The notes beneath the pieces are model-generated. The model worked only from the letters and a program-made list of their open reading frames with translations. It had not been told where the DNA came from and made no database searches. A DNA stretch of 64,000 bases, from positions 2,728,001 to 2,792,000 of the forward strand of contig NZ_CP062182.1 of assembly GCF_022700675.1 (NCBI RefSeq), in the 5' to 3' direction. Source of the stretch: Acinetobacter sp. ASP199 (lineage in GTDB: Bacteria; Pseudomonadota; Gammaproteobacteria; Pseudomonadales; Moraxellaceae). Numbering within the stretch: the first letter of the stretch is position 1; each line of letters opens with the position of its first letter. The position numbers were made by a program, and so were the translations under genes. Below are positions 39,511 to 47,981 of the stretch, in pieces.

Positions 39511-40512
39511 TTAGCGGTTTTCAGCAGAAATCTGGTCATAGATTGCCCCATTCACAAAATGCGTTTTCTGTGCCTTGGCCCAGCCCCCAAAGACTTTATC
39601 AATCGTAAAGGTTTGAATTTTAGGGAACTGTGCGGCATATTTTGCTGCGGCTTTTTGATCACGTGGGCGGAAATAATATTTCGCTGCCAGTTCCTGTCCC
39701 TTTGGTGAATATAAATAGTTCAAATAACCTTTTGCCAGATTGGCATTGCCATTTTTTGCGACAGTTTTGTCGACAATCGCCACCGATGGTTCAGCCAGGA
39801 TTGAGATAGAAGGATAAACAATCTCGTATTTATCTTTGCCTAAACCTTGAGTGGCTAACAGGGCTTCATTTTCCCAAGATAACAGCACGTCACCGATGCC
39901 ACGCTCAGCAAAAGTGGTTAAAGAGCCACGCGCACCTGAATCCAGCACTTTGACATTGCCATATAACTTTTTCACCAGTTCTTTGGCTTTGACATCATTA
40001 CCACCCGGCTGTTTCAGCGCATAACCCCAGGCAGACAGATAAATCCAGCGTGGTGCGCCACCAGTTTTCGGGTTTGGGGTAATAATTTCCACCCCTGGCT
40101 TAGTAAGATCATTCCAGTCTTTGATCTGTTTCGGATTGCCCTTACGCACCAAGAAGACAATGGTCGAAGTATAAGGTGCAGAGTTATTTGGAAACTCTTT
40201 TTGCCAGCCTTTATCAATCAGACCAGCTTTGACGATTTCTTCAATGTCATTGGCCAGTGCCAGTGTGACGACATCTGCCTGTAAACCATCCACAACGGAA
40301 CGGGCCTGTTTACCTGAGCCACCATGAGACTGTTTAAAGTTAACCGCCTGTCCGGTTCTTTGTTTCCAGAATTTGCCGAATTCTTCATTATATTCCTGAT
40401 AGAACTCACGGGTTGGGTCGTAGGAGACATTCAGGAAATCTTTGGCTATTGCCGACTGTGCAGTGGTCCCTGAAAGCACTGCGAAAAATGCAGATACAAT
40501 TATTTTTTTCAT
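39511..40512 (-). CDS. sbp: Sulfate ABC transporter substrate-binding protein, copy 2
   Basis: A second sulfate-binding protein (333 residues) with the same architecture: signal peptide to about residue 23, [54 protein letters not shown] and [21 protein letters not shown]. It is a tandem paralogue of the neighbouring gene, not an exact copy, so the duplication is old. In related bacteria Sbp proteins are induced by sulfate limitation under CysB; no CysB site could be assigned here. Confidence 0.93.
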   Translation of the reverse strand: MKKIIVSAFFAVLSGTTAQSAIAKDFLNVSYDPTREFYQEYNEEFGKFWKQRTGQAVNFKQSHGGSGKQARSVVDGLQADVVTLALANDIEEIVKAGLIDKGWQKEFPNNSAPYTSTIVFLVRKGNPKQIKDWNDLTKPGVEIITPNPKTGGAPRWIYLSAWGYALKQPGGNDVKAKELVKKLYGNVKVLDSGARGSLTTFAERGIGDVLLSWENEALLATQGLGKDKYEIVYPSISILAEPSVAIVDKTVAKNGNANLAKGYLNYLYSPKGQELAAKYYFRPRDQKAAAKYAAQFPKIQTFTIDKVFGGWAKAQKTHFVNGAIYDQISAENR

Positions 40513-40901
40513 TACAATAGCTCTTTTGTTTATTTAACAAGCACTATATAAACTTGAAATATATTTAACAATCATGTGCTTATAACAATAATTTTAAAGG
40601 TTTTCTGATTTTCAGATATCTCAAAAATGACAAATCTCTGCATTTTTTATACTTACCGCCTATCAAATGATTACTTTAGGATATAATCTTCATAGTCTCT
40701 TCACAGTCCTATGTTAAAAATAGCGCCGCTATGAGGTAATCTCTGATTTCTTTCGATTTTCCATTGTCATATTTATTTTTTTTGTAAATTTTGTGACTTG
40801 GTTCTACTTTTTAAGGGTTAAATGTGATTGAATTGTATTCAACACAACAAAAACCCTTAAGACTATAAATCCAGCACCACAACAACAGAGGGAGTTTGGA
40901 C
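40513..40901. other. 389-bp region upstream of the small secreted protein
   Basis: No gene. It holds the sbp copy-2 promoter on the minus strand and the leader of the gene at 40902. A perfect TATAAT stands at 40682-40687 without a good -35. A small palindrome ATAGCG-C-CGCTAT lies near 40720, and the large hairpin at 40812-40861 is described separately. Confidence 0.5.
40812..40861 (+). promoter_or_regulatory. Nested hairpin in the leader of the small secreted protein
   Basis: Outer arms TTAAGGGTT (40812-40820) and AACCCTTAA (40853-40861); inner arms TGTG-a-TTGAAT (40824-40834) and ATTCAACACA (40838-40847) around TGT, with a single bulged A. It ends 40 bp before the start codon. No T run follows, so it is more likely a regulatory or stabilising leader structure than a terminator. 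Confidence 0.55.
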
Positions 40902-41231
40902 ATGAAATTTACAACGTTCAAGACCGGCATCCTGAGCCTATCTATTTTATTTACCGCACAACTTAGCCATGCTGTTGTTGCGCATCCTGAGCTCGTTAAT
41001 AACCGTGCTCCACTCACAGCTGCTGTGTCTAAACCAGCAGTAACAGTGACAAAGTCATCTCCGATTGAAAAAGCAATTCAGCAGCAAAAAACTGAAAAGT
41101 CACTGCACCCTGAAGAAAACCTGAAAGTTTTGACTGCAATTAAAGTACGTCCATCACAAAACTTTTTTGCCGATCAAAACCAAAGTTTTACCCGTTTTCT
41201 GCAAAATTTCTTCTTTAGCAGCAATTCTTAA
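40902..41231 (+). CDS. Small exported protein of unknown function
   Basis: A protein of 109 residues that I do not recognise. Residues 1-25 form a clear signal peptide (MKFTTFKTGILSLSILF...LSHA). The mature part is short, basic and rich in Val, Thr, Lys and Gln, with no cysteines and no repeat; it ends in an aromatic stretch with FLQNFFFSS. GAGGGAG lies seven bases before the ATG. A codon TTG two codons earlier is in frame but not needed. A structured leader precedes it and gltX follows in the same direction. Confidence 0.7.
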   Translation: MKFTTFKTGILSLSILFTAQLSHAVVAHPELVNNRAPLTAAVSKPAVTVTKSSPIEKAIQQQKTEKSLHPEENLKVLTAIKVRPSQNFFADQNQSFTRFLQNFFFSSNS

Positions 41232-41366
41232 TGATCAGCTGACTGCTCGCATCGTTCAAAGCTGCTTCTGATTTAAAGCCATATCATTCAATGTTGAATT
41301 AAGCATTAAGTGATGTGGCTTTTTCGTTATAATAGCCAGAAATTTATATTTAGATTCCATCCGACT

Positions 41367-42875
41367 ATGACTGTTCGTACTCGTATTGCCCCTTCTCCTA
41401 CCGGTTTTCCGCACGTAGGTACTGCCTATATCGCGTTGTTTAACTTATGTTTTGCCAAGCAACACGGTGGTGAATTCATTCTTCGCATTGAAGATACTGA
41501 CCAGCTGCGTTCTACACCTGAATCTGAAAAAATGATTCTGGATTCATTGCGCTGGTTAGGCCTGAACTGGTCTGAAGGTCCTGATATCGGTGGTCCACAT
41601 GCGCCATACCGTCAGTCAGAACGTATGAGCATCTATAAAAAATATGCTGAAGAACTGGTAGATAAAGGTCATGCCTTCTACTGCTTCGCCACTGCACAAG
41701 AATTAGATGAAATGCGTGCTGAACAGCAGGCACGTGGTGAATCACCACGTTACGATGGTCGTGGTTTGAAACTTTCTAAAGAAGAAGTCGCACGTCGTTT
41801 AGCAGCTGGCGAACCGCACGTGATTCGTATGAAAGTGCCAACTGAAGGTGTATGTACCTTCAATGACATGCTTCGTGGCGAAGTGGAAATTCCATGGGCA
41901 CAAGTCGACATGCAAATTCTGCTTAAAACTGACGGTCTGCCAACGTACCACTTGGCAAACGTGGTTGATGACCATTTAATGCAAATCACGCATGTGATTC
42001 GTGGTGAAGAGTGGATTCCTTCTGCGCCTAAACATCAGTTGCTTTACAAATATTTTGGTTGGGACATGCCAGTCCTGTGCCACATGCCACTACTGCGTAA
42101 CCCGGACAAATCAAAACTGTCTAAACGTAAAAACCCAACATCAATTAACTACTATAAAGACATCGGTGTATTGCCAGAGGCCTTATTGAACTACTTGGGT
42201 CGTATGGGCTGGTCAATGCCAGACGAGCGTGAAAAATTCACGCTGGCGGAGATGATCGAACACTTTGACATTAACCGTGTTTCTCTTGGTGGTCCGATCT
42301 TTGATGTGGAGAAATTAAACTGGTTGAATGGTCAGTGGATCAAAGCACTTTCTCCAGCCGAGCTTCTAGATACTTTACTGGCATGGAAAGCTGATCGTGC
42401 CAAGCTAGAAGAAATCGCTGCTGCGATTCAACCGCGTATCAACCTATTATCAGAAGCGGTGAACTGGTCTGCACATTATTTCAACCACTTCCCGACTCTG
42501 ACCAAAGAACAGTTTGAAAGCAAAAAGCTGACCGAAGAACAGGTGCGTCAAAGCCTGCAATTTGCGATCTGGCGTCTGGAAAGCCTGTTTAGCTGGAATA
42601 ATGATACTGTCAGCCAAACCTTGATGGATCTTGCCAACCAGATGGGTATCAAGCTGCGTGACTTTATGCCTGCGTTCTTTATTGCCATTGCTGGTTCTAC
42701 TGCATCGACGCCTGTGATGCAAACTATGGTCACTATTGGACCGGACCTGACCTTTGCCCGTCTGCGTCATGCCCTGGAAATTGTCGGTGGTCCAAGCAAA
42801 AAAGAACTAAAAGTCTGGGAAAAACTCAATGAAAGCCTGAAATTGCCGAAAAATGATGCAGTTGATGAAGCTTAA
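41367..42875 (+). CDS. gltX: Glutamyl-tRNA synthetase
   Basis: GltX (502 residues) charges tRNA-Glu. Class I signatures: [16 protein letters not shown] (HIGH type) and KLSKRKNP (KMSKS type), with RIEDTD between. The ATG at 41367 gives the usual [13 protein letters not shown] start; the longer open frame is not needed. It lies upstream of tRNA-Ala and tRNA-Glu, its own substrate. Confidence 0.97.
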   Translation: MTVRTRIAPSPTGFPHVGTAYIALFNLCFAKQHGGEFILRIEDTDQLRSTPESEKMILDSLRWLGLNWSEGPDIGGPHAPYRQSERMSIYKKYAEELVDKGHAFYCFATAQELDEMRAEQQARGESPRYDGRGLKLSKEEVARRLAAGEPHVIRMKVPTEGVCTFNDMLRGEVEIPWAQVDMQILLKTDGLPTYHLANVVDDHLMQITHVIRGEEWIPSAPKHQLLYKYFGWDMPVLCHMPLLRNPDKSKLSKRKNPTSINYYKDIGVLPEALLNYLGRMGWSMPDEREKFTLAEMIEHFDINRVSLGGPIFDVEKLNWLNGQWIKALSPAELLDTLLAWKADRAKLEEIAAAIQPRINLLSEAVNWSAHYFNHFPTLTKEQFESKKLTEEQVRQSLQFAIWRLESLFSWNNDTVSQTLMDLANQMGIKLRDFMPAFFIAIAGSTASTPVMQTMVTIGPDLTFARLRHALEIVGGPSKKELKVWEKLNESLKLPKNDAVDEA

Positions 42876-42932
42876 TTGAATTTTTAGTTGACGTGTGAAC
42901 GTTATATCCATAATATAGCGCTCACACAGACT

Positions 42933-43008
42933 GGGGTCATAGCTCAGTTGGTAGAGCGCTACAATGGCATTGTAGAGGTCAGGAGTTCGATCCTCCTTGA
43001 CTCCACCA
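42933..43008 (+). tRNA. tRNA-Ala (GGC anticodon)
   Basis: A full cloverleaf of 76 bases including encoded CCA. Acceptor GGGGTCA pairs with TGACTCC (one G-T), D-loop AGCTCAGTTGGTAGAGC, anticodon loop ATGGCAT with GGC, T-arm AGGAGTTCGATCCTCCT. Confidence 0.96.
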
Positions 43009-43042
43009 AAAGTCTTGCTTTACTTGTGTATTTGCCTCATTT

Positions 43043-43118
43043 GTCCCTATCGTCTAGAGGCCTAGGACATCGCCCTTTCACGGCGGTAACCGGGGTTCGA
43101 ATCCCCGTAGGGACGCCA
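43043..43118 (+). tRNA. tRNA-Glu (TTC anticodon)
   Basis: A full cloverleaf of 76 bases including encoded CCA. Acceptor GTCCCTA pairs with TAGGGAC, anticodon loop CTTTCAC with TTC, T-arm CGGGGTTCGAATCCCCG. Lies 34 bases after tRNA-Ala and very likely shares its transcript. Confidence 0.97.
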
Positions 43119-43142
43119 CATTCAAGATGGCAACATCTTAAT

Positions 43143-43175
43143 AAAAAACCCAAGCATTGTGACTTGGGTTTTTTA
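43143..43175 (+). terminator. Terminator of the tRNA operon
   Basis: AAAAAACCCAAG and CTTGGGTTTTTT form a perfect hairpin with an 8-base loop and T run, 25 bases after tRNA-Glu. Confidence 0.9.
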
Positions 43176-43269
43176 TTGTCTGAAATTCATTACGATAACT
43201 TTGAGCCACTTTTGGCTTTCTGTATGATTAAGATTAAAATAGACAAAATTGAAAAATTCTGGAGTTGCA

Positions 43270-43611
43270 ATGCAATACCGTTGCCCGAAATGTCAAAGTC
43301 CTAAAATCATGCCGCTTGCACAACCAGGTCAGCCAGCAGCACGTCCAGTCGTGCCAAAAAGCCTGGTACTTCTTGTACCTGCCCTATTTGTTTTACTTCT
43401 ACTGGTAATCATCAGTATTGGTATGTGGATTTTTGGTGATGGTGCAGGCACTACCCTACAGACCGCGACAGTAATTGTATTCGTGATCTGTCTGATTGCA
43501 GGCTTTATGTTCTACAAAGACTTGCCTGACTTTAAAATTTCCATGCAAGCATTCATGCAAAGCCAGAAAAAATGGAAATGCCGTGAATGTAATCACGAAT
43601 GGGAAATCTGA
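43270..43611 (+). CDS. Small zinc-ribbon membrane protein of unknown function
   Basis: A protein of 113 residues with a split zinc ribbon: CPKC at about residues 5-8 and CREC at about 103-106, the second followed by NHEWEI. Between them are two hydrophobic helices (about 34-57 and 66-86) joined by a GDG turn. Both ends would thus be cytoplasmic and could join to bind one zinc. GGAG five bases before the ATG at 43270 fixes the start. I do not recognise a named family. Single gene with its own terminator. Confidence 0.75.
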   Translation: MQYRCPKCQSPKIMPLAQPGQPAARPVVPKSLVLLVPALFVLLLLVIISIGMWIFGDGAGTTLQTATVIVFVICLIAGFMFYKDLPDFKISMQAFMQSQKKWKCRECNHEWEI

Positions 43612-43633
43612 TTTTTCTCCTCTTTCATATTTA

Positions 43634-43656
43634 AGGCTGCTTCGGCAGTCTTTTTT
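43634..43656 (+). terminator. Terminator after the zinc-ribbon protein gene
   Basis: GGCTGC-TTCG-GCAGTC stem-loop (one G-T) followed by six T residues. Confidence 0.85.
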
Positions 43657-43663
43657 ATCCAAT

Positions 43664-43705
43664 GAGCCTTATATCACCCTCATTTATGGGGGTGATATAA
43701 GGCTC
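43664..43705. repeat. Perfect 16-bp inverted repeat at the left side of the tnpA/tnpB element
   Basis: Arms GAGCCTTATATCACCC (43664-43679) and GGGTGATATAAGGCTC (43690-43705) around a 10-base loop. It directly precedes tnpA's 3' end and is probably the left-end hairpin of the element, although it is longer and more perfect than usual, so it might instead be host DNA at the insertion point. Confidence 0.55.
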
Positions 43706-43716
43706 GATTTTTAATT

Positions 43717-44127
43717 CTAATGAGGTGATTGTTGTTGCTCGATGTATTGTTTAATAATTTCTAATGGCGCACCACCGCAACTTGAAGCAAAGTAACTTGG
43801 CGACCATAAAGAACCACCCCAAAGTTTGTTTTTAATTTCAGGAAAGTCTTTTCTAAGGTGGCGACTAGATACACCTTTTAAGCTATTCACTAAATTTGAA
43901 ATAGCAACTTTTGGTGGGTAATTAATTAATAAATGAACATGATCATCCTCCCCATTAAATTCAATCAATACCGCATCAAAATCCAAACATACTTTTTCAA
44001 ACATGCTTTTCATTGCGTTAAGCATGTCTTTGGTGAAAACATTTTTTCGGTATTTGGTTACAAAGACCAAATGAACGTGCATATTGAAAACACAGTGACG
44101 CCCCGATCTTATCTCTTGATTTACCAT
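43717..44127 (-). CDS. tnpA: IS200/IS605 Y1 transposase TnpA
   Basis: TnpA (136 residues) is the HUH single-strand DNA transposase that cuts at the hairpin-guided ends. The HUH pair is H63 and H65 in DDHVHLL and the catalytic tyrosine is Y128 in IIKQYIEQQ. Length is usual for Y1 transposases and nothing is broken. It is the only tnpA in the window and might also mobilise the tnpB-only element at 4092-5260, whose right end matches. Confidence 0.95.
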   Translation of the reverse strand: MVNQEIRSGRHCVFNMHVHLVFVTKYRKNVFTKDMLNAMKSMFEKVCLDFDAVLIEFNGEDDHVHLLINYPPKVAISNLVNSLKGVSSRHLRKDFPEIKNKLWGGSLWSPSYFASSCGGAPLEIIKQYIEQQQSPH

Positions 44128-44151
44128 AATAGACCAATTAAAATAAAAAGC

Positions 44152-45213
44152 ATGAAAACCCTTAAATTACGCATAAAAGACAAACATTGCAAGATGCTAG
44201 ACCAATTAGCATCGGAGGTGAATTTTGTCTGGAATTATGTCAATGATTTAGGGTTTAAGCACCTTAAAAGAAAAGGTGAATTTCTTTCAGCTTATGATGT
44301 TGCAAAATACACAAAAGGCGCATCTAAAGAATGTAATCTACATAGCCAAACTATTCAGGCTGTCACCGAAGAATTAATTACTCGAAGAAAGCAGTTCAAA
44401 AAAGCAAAACTCAAGTGGCGTGTGAGTAATAAAAAATCAGCACGTAGATCGCTTGGGTGGATACCATTTAAAAAAGTAGCAATCAAGTATGCCGATGGAT
44501 ATGTGCAGTATGGTAAGCACCAGTTCAAGCTATGGGATAGTTATGGACTATCGAAATACAAGGTGAGAACAGGTTCATTCGTTGAGGACAGTCGTGGGCG
44601 TTGGTATGTATGTCTTGTTGTTGATTCATTCAAACAAGATCAATCAAGTTCAACTCAATCCATCGGTATTGATCTAGGCTTAAAAGATATTGCCACCTGT
44701 TCTGATGGCACTGTGATTTCAAATCCAAAATTCTATCGTAAATATGAGCAGAAATTAGGTATTGCTCAAAGAGCAAAGAATAAAAAGCGTGTACGTGCAT
44801 TACACGCCAAGATTGCAAACTGTCGTAAAGACCATTTGCATAAAGCAAGCACAAAACTTGTTAAGGAAAATGCACTCATTGTTGTTGGTGATCTAAGTGC
44901 TAAAAAGCTTGTAAAGACTAAAATGGCTAAGTCTGTTTTAGATACAGGATTCTCAGCATTAAAAACAATGCTCAAGTATAAATGCGAGAACGCAGGGGTA
45001 TTGTTTGAGGAAGTTAATGAAGCCTATACCACCCAAATTTGTTCGTGCTGTGGTGAGATCACTACAAGCAGTCCGAAAGGTAGAACAGGACTTGGAATAA
45101 GAGAATGGGGGTGTGTGAACTGCGGTACAGTTCACTATAGAGATAAGAACTCTGCTCTAAACATTCTTGCGCTTGGGCATAAGCGTCTAGCAGTAGGAAT
45201 CACCTCCGTTTAG
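44152..45213 (+). CDS. tnpB: IS200/IS605-family TnpB of the complete element
   Basis: TnpB (353 residues) with RuvC-I D174 in GIDLGLKD, zinc-ribbon cysteines CSCC and CVNC, and RuvC-III D331 in YRDKNSALNI. As in the other copy the RuvC-II glutamate site reads VGDLS, glycine in place of glutamate, and VNE with E290 stands before the zinc ribbon. I start at MKTLKLRIKDKHC; the open frame extends 73 codons upstream but that part is antisense to tnpA. The stop TAG falls in the loop of the right-end hairpin. Likely makes a guide RNA from its 3' end. Confidence 0.93.
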   Translation: MKTLKLRIKDKHCKMLDQLASEVNFVWNYVNDLGFKHLKRKGEFLSAYDVAKYTKGASKECNLHSQTIQAVTEELITRRKQFKKAKLKWRVSNKKSARRSLGWIPFKKVAIKYADGYVQYGKHQFKLWDSYGLSKYKVRTGSFVEDSRGRWYVCLVVDSFKQDQSSSTQSIGIDLGLKDIATCSDGTVISNPKFYRKYEQKLGIAQRAKNKKRVRALHAKIANCRKDHLHKASTKLVKENALIVVGDLSAKKLVKTKMAKSVLDTGFSALKTMLKYKCENAGVLFEEVNEAYTTQICSCCGEITTSSPKGRTGLGIREWGCVNCGTVHYRDKNSALNILALGHKRLAVGITSV

Positions 45214-45230
45214 GGAGGTGAGGATGTCAA
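45201..45230 (+). repeat. Right end of the complete element
   Basis: CACCTCC (45201-45207) and GGAGGTG (45214-45220) form the right-end hairpin, followed by AGGATGTCAA; TCAA at 45227-45230 is the probable cleavage tetranucleotide. Also the probable scaffold end of the TnpB guide RNA. Confidence 0.6.
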
Positions 45231-45563
45231 AGCTTTCATTAGGGTTCTTTCATAAATCATTTTTGAATCACTGCAAAGGAAATTCCCTCTCCTTGTAGGA
45301 GACTTGCGGAGCATGCTCCTCAGGGAGAGGTTTTTTATAAGCCCCCTCATCCTAACCTTCTCCCAGAGGGAGAAGGAACTTTCAATATCCATTTAAATAT
45401 GAATATAACGATCATTTTTTGATTTATGAAAGAAATCTATTAGATTAGTTTTATCGGATTATTTGAAAATTTAAAAACATCATCAAACAAACTAGTGTAA
45501 TTTATTCTTATAAAAAAAGGATTCCAATTTATTGCAGGGATGCAGCATAAAGGAATAATAAAA
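45231..45563. other. 333-bp region between tnpB element and Sel1-like gene
   Basis: No gene. Contains the palindromic repeat unit in its first half and AT-rich DNA in its second half, where the promoter of the Sel1-like gene must lie; no clear hexamer pair is assigned. Confidence 0.5.
45282..45380. repeat. Intergenic palindromic repeat unit (two hairpins)
   Basis: First hairpin: CCTCTCC (45286-45292) with GGAGAGG (45324-45330), followed by six T. Second: CCTTCTCCC (45356-45364) with GGGAGAAGG (45368-45376), loop AGA. The pair is joined by CCCCCTCATCCTAA. This CCTCATCC/CCTTCTCCC/GGGAGAAGG type occurs as scattered intergenic repeats in many gammaproteobacteria; only one copy is in this window, so its repeat nature is from general knowledge. 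Confidence 0.55.
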
Positions 45564-45959
45564 ATGCTTAAAAAAATTATAAATTTTCTATTTTCTTGTA
45601 ATGATCCGCCTCTTCCGTTAATTGAGGAGCAGCCGAGTGAAGCAGATACTTATTATTTGCAGGCTTTGCAATATGAGTCACTTTGCATGACCCTACAACA
45701 ATTACAGGCTGTACCAGAGATTAGCCAACGCCTCACTCCAAAGCACATCTACCAACGTAATGCGGTCTGGAATTATCTCAGTGCAGGGTTAAGAGGACAT
45801 GTAGAAGCACAATATCGACTGGGTATGTATTATTTAGATGGAAAACTAGGTCTAGATCAAAATGATGAACAGGCCAGATTATGGTTAGGTAAAGCCAAAC
45901 AGCAAGCTCATCGTAAAGCGGCACAGCTTTTATCAGAAATTGAAAGCCGAATAACTTAA
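45564..45959 (+). CDS. Small Sel1-like repeat protein
   Basis: A protein of 131 residues with an N-terminal amphipathic stretch (MLKKIINFLFSC), a middle helical region, and one or two Sel1-type repeats at about 85-120: AQYRLGMYYLDGKLGLDQNDEQARLWLGKAKQQ split across the consensus. Sel1 repeats mediate protein contacts. The ATG at 45564 follows AAGGAA; an in-frame ATG eight codons earlier is possible. Partner unknown. Confidence 0.7.
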   Translation: MLKKIINFLFSCNDPPLPLIEEQPSEADTYYLQALQYESLCMTLQQLQAVPEISQRLTPKHIYQRNAVWNYLSAGLRGHVEAQYRLGMYYLDGKLGLDQNDEQARLWLGKAKQQAHRKAAQLLSEIESRIT

Positions 45960-45970
45960 GAATATATAAT

Positions 45971-45999
45971 AAAAAACCAGCCCTCAGGCTGGTTTTTTT
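45971..45999. terminator. Bidirectional terminator between the Sel1-like gene and ettA
   Basis: AAAAAACCAGCC and GGCTGGTTTTTTT form a hairpin with a short loop; convergent genes share it. Confidence 0.9.
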
Positions 46000-46011
46000 A
46001 TCTAGATGGGA

Positions 46012-47673
46012 TTAAGCACCAATTTTGCGGTATTTCTGACGCTTCGCAACTAAGTCATCACCATCACGTTTGCGACGGTATTCTTCGAACTCAGCATAGT
46101 TACCAGTGAAGAATTCAGGTGTTTCACCTTCGAATGACAAGATGTGTGTTGCAATACGGTCTAGGAACCAACGGTCATGCGAGATCACCATCACAGTACC
46201 TGGGAATACAAGAATTGCATCCTCAAGTGCACGTAAAGTTTCGATGTCCAAGTCGTTTGACGGTTCATCGAGTAAGATTACGTTAGCGCCCATTTGCAGA
46301 ATTTTTGCAAGCTGTAAACGGTTACGCTCACCACCTGACAATTGACCGACACGTTTTTGCTGATCTTGGCCTTTAAAGTTAAAGCGACCGATATAGGCAC
46401 GCGATGCGATTTCGTATTCACCAATACGTAAGATATCTAAACCGCCAGAAACTTCTTCCCAAACAGTTTTGTTGTTATCTAAGGTGTCACGAATCTGACC
46501 CACGTAAGCAACCTTAACTGAATCACCTAAAGTTACTGTACCAGTGTCAGGTTGTAATTCGCCTGTCATCATACGGAATAGTGTGGTTTTACCCGCACCG
46601 TTTTCACCAACAATACCCACAATCGCAGCTGGTGGTACAACAAACGATAAATCTTTATAAAGCGTACGATCACCAAACGATTTGCTGATACCTTCAACCT
46701 CTACAACCTTGTTCCCTAGACGTGGACCAGGTGGAATGTAGATTTCAGAAGTTTCATTACGTTGCTGGAATTCGCGTGAGTTAAGCTCTTCAAAGCGTTC
46801 CATACGTGCTTTGTTTTTCTTTTGCTGACCTTTGGCATTTGAACGAACCCATTCAAGTTCTTTCTTAAGCGCTTTAGCAAAAGATTCTTCTTGCTTCTGT
46901 TCCTGCTCTAAACGGGCATTTTTCTGTTCTAACCAAGAAGAGTAGTTACCTTGGTATGGAATGCCCATGCCACGGTCAAGTTCAAGAATCCACTCTGCTA
47001 CGTTATCCAGGAAGTAACGGTCGTGCGTAATCGCAACGATGGTGCCCGGGAAGTCTTTCAAGAAACGCTCTAACCAAGATACAGATGATGCATCCAAATG
47101 GTTCGTCGGTTCGTCTAGAAGCAACATGTCTGGTTTAGACAGAAGCAGACGGCAAAGTGCAACACGACGGCGCTCACCACCAGACAGTTTAGTTACATCA
47201 GCATCCCAAGCTGGCAGGTTTAATGCTGCTGCAGCCTGTTCAAGCTGGTTGTTCAGGTTGTGCGCATCCCAAGTCTGAATGATTGCTTCCAGCTTTTCTT
47301 GCTCTTTTGCAAGTGCATCGAAGTCAGCATCTTCAGCTGCATATTCAGCGAATACTTCGTCTAAACGTGCTAAGGCATCAAGAGCCTCACGAACGCCATC
47401 TTCAACGTTACCACGAACATCTTTGGTTTCGTCTAAAGGTGGTTCTTGCTCAAGGTAGCCGATCTTGATACCCGGTTGTGCACGAGCTTCACCAGAGAAA
47501 TCTTTGTCTACGCCCGCCATAATACGAAGCAAGGTCGACTTACCTGCACCGTTTAGACCAAGTACACCAATTTTTGCACCTGGGAAAAATGATAAGGAGA
47601 TATCTTTGAGGATTTCGCGTTTCGGCGGAACCATCTTCGACACTCGGTTCATCGTATAAATATATTGGGCCAC
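46012..47673 (-). CDS. ettA: Energy-dependent translational throttle protein EttA (ABC-F)
   Basis: EttA (553 residues) is a ribosome-binding ABC-F ATPase gating the first elongation steps by ATP/ADP ratio. Two ABC cassettes: Walker A GLNGAGKST and GENGAGKTT, signatures LSGGERRRV and LSGGERNRL, Walker B LLLDEPTNHLD and ILLDEPSNDLD, with a charged linker and arm between. The start is GTG at 47671-47673, with GAGGAG upstream, giving VAQYIYTMNRVSK, equivalent to the normal MAQYIYTM. The frame upstream of it is not coding. Confidence 0.96.
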   Translation of the reverse strand: MAQYIYTMNRVSKMVPPKREILKDISLSFFPGAKIGVLGLNGAGKSTLLRIMAGVDKDFSGEARAQPGIKIGYLEQEPPLDETKDVRGNVEDGVREALDALARLDEVFAEYAAEDADFDALAKEQEKLEAIIQTWDAHNLNNQLEQAAAALNLPAWDADVTKLSGGERRRVALCRLLLSKPDMLLLDEPTNHLDASSVSWLERFLKDFPGTIVAITHDRYFLDNVAEWILELDRGMGIPYQGNYSSWLEQKNARLEQEQKQEESFAKALKKELEWVRSNAKGQQKKNKARMERFEELNSREFQQRNETSEIYIPPGPRLGNKVVEVEGISKSFGDRTLYKDLSFVVPPAAIVGIVGENGAGKTTLFRMMTGELQPDTGTVTLGDSVKVAYVGQIRDTLDNNKTVWEEVSGGLDILRIGEYEIASRAYIGRFNFKGQDQQKRVGQLSGGERNRLQLAKILQMGANVILLDEPSNDLDIETLRALEDAILVFPGTVMVISHDRWFLDRIATHILSFEGETPEFFTGNYAEFEEYRRKRDGDDLVAKRQKYRKIGA

Positions 47674-47981
47674 GTAGGACTCCTCAATTGAAAAACCAGA
47701 TGGGGAAGAAATGAATTTCCCCTGCTCAATCATGAGCGAAAAAATAATCGGCTATTATACGCAGAAAGAACCAAAAACATAAGCCATTCCCCAGAACTTC
47801 AATGCATTGTTACAAGTTTCCATCTGTTTATTTTTCAAACAGTACTTTAGCTACAGCCGTCCTTTTGTTTTTACACAAGATATGAATAAAGCTAATATGT
47901 ATTTGAATAAATATGCGCTTTTATTCATATGCTTTTATGCTAACCTTTTTTAAATTTAAAAACCTAAGAAGATCACACATC
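47674..47981. other. 308-bp divergent region ettA / metY
   Basis: Promoters of two divergent genes must lie here. It is AT-rich. No SAM-riboswitch-like conserved structure is visible to me before metY, and no clear operator palindrome is seen. Confidence 0.4.

Larger units (their letters stand above)
43664..45230 (+). mobile_element. Complete IS200/IS605-family element (tnpA and tnpB divergent)
   Basis: The element carries a single-strand transposase gene (tnpA, minus strand) and a nuclease gene (tnpB, plus strand), starting back to back 24 bp apart as in the IS605 group. The right end has a 7-bp hairpin and finishes GAGGATGTCAA, identical to the right end of the stand-alone copy. Boundaries are approximate: there are no terminal inverted repeats or target duplications in this family. 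Both genes look intact, so it may be active. Confidence 0.8.

Noticed and set aside
42888..43304. An open frame running through both tRNA genes
   Set aside because: It simply reads through tRNA-Ala, tRNA-Glu and their terminator and has no ribosome site or protein similarity.
43933..44151. N-terminal extension of the second TnpB
   Set aside because: It is antisense to tnpA and unlike the other TnpB copy, which begins at MKTLKL.
47734..47981. SAM riboswitch before metY
   Set aside because: No multi-stem conserved core or terminator/antiterminator pair could be seen, and the region is plain AT-rich DNA.
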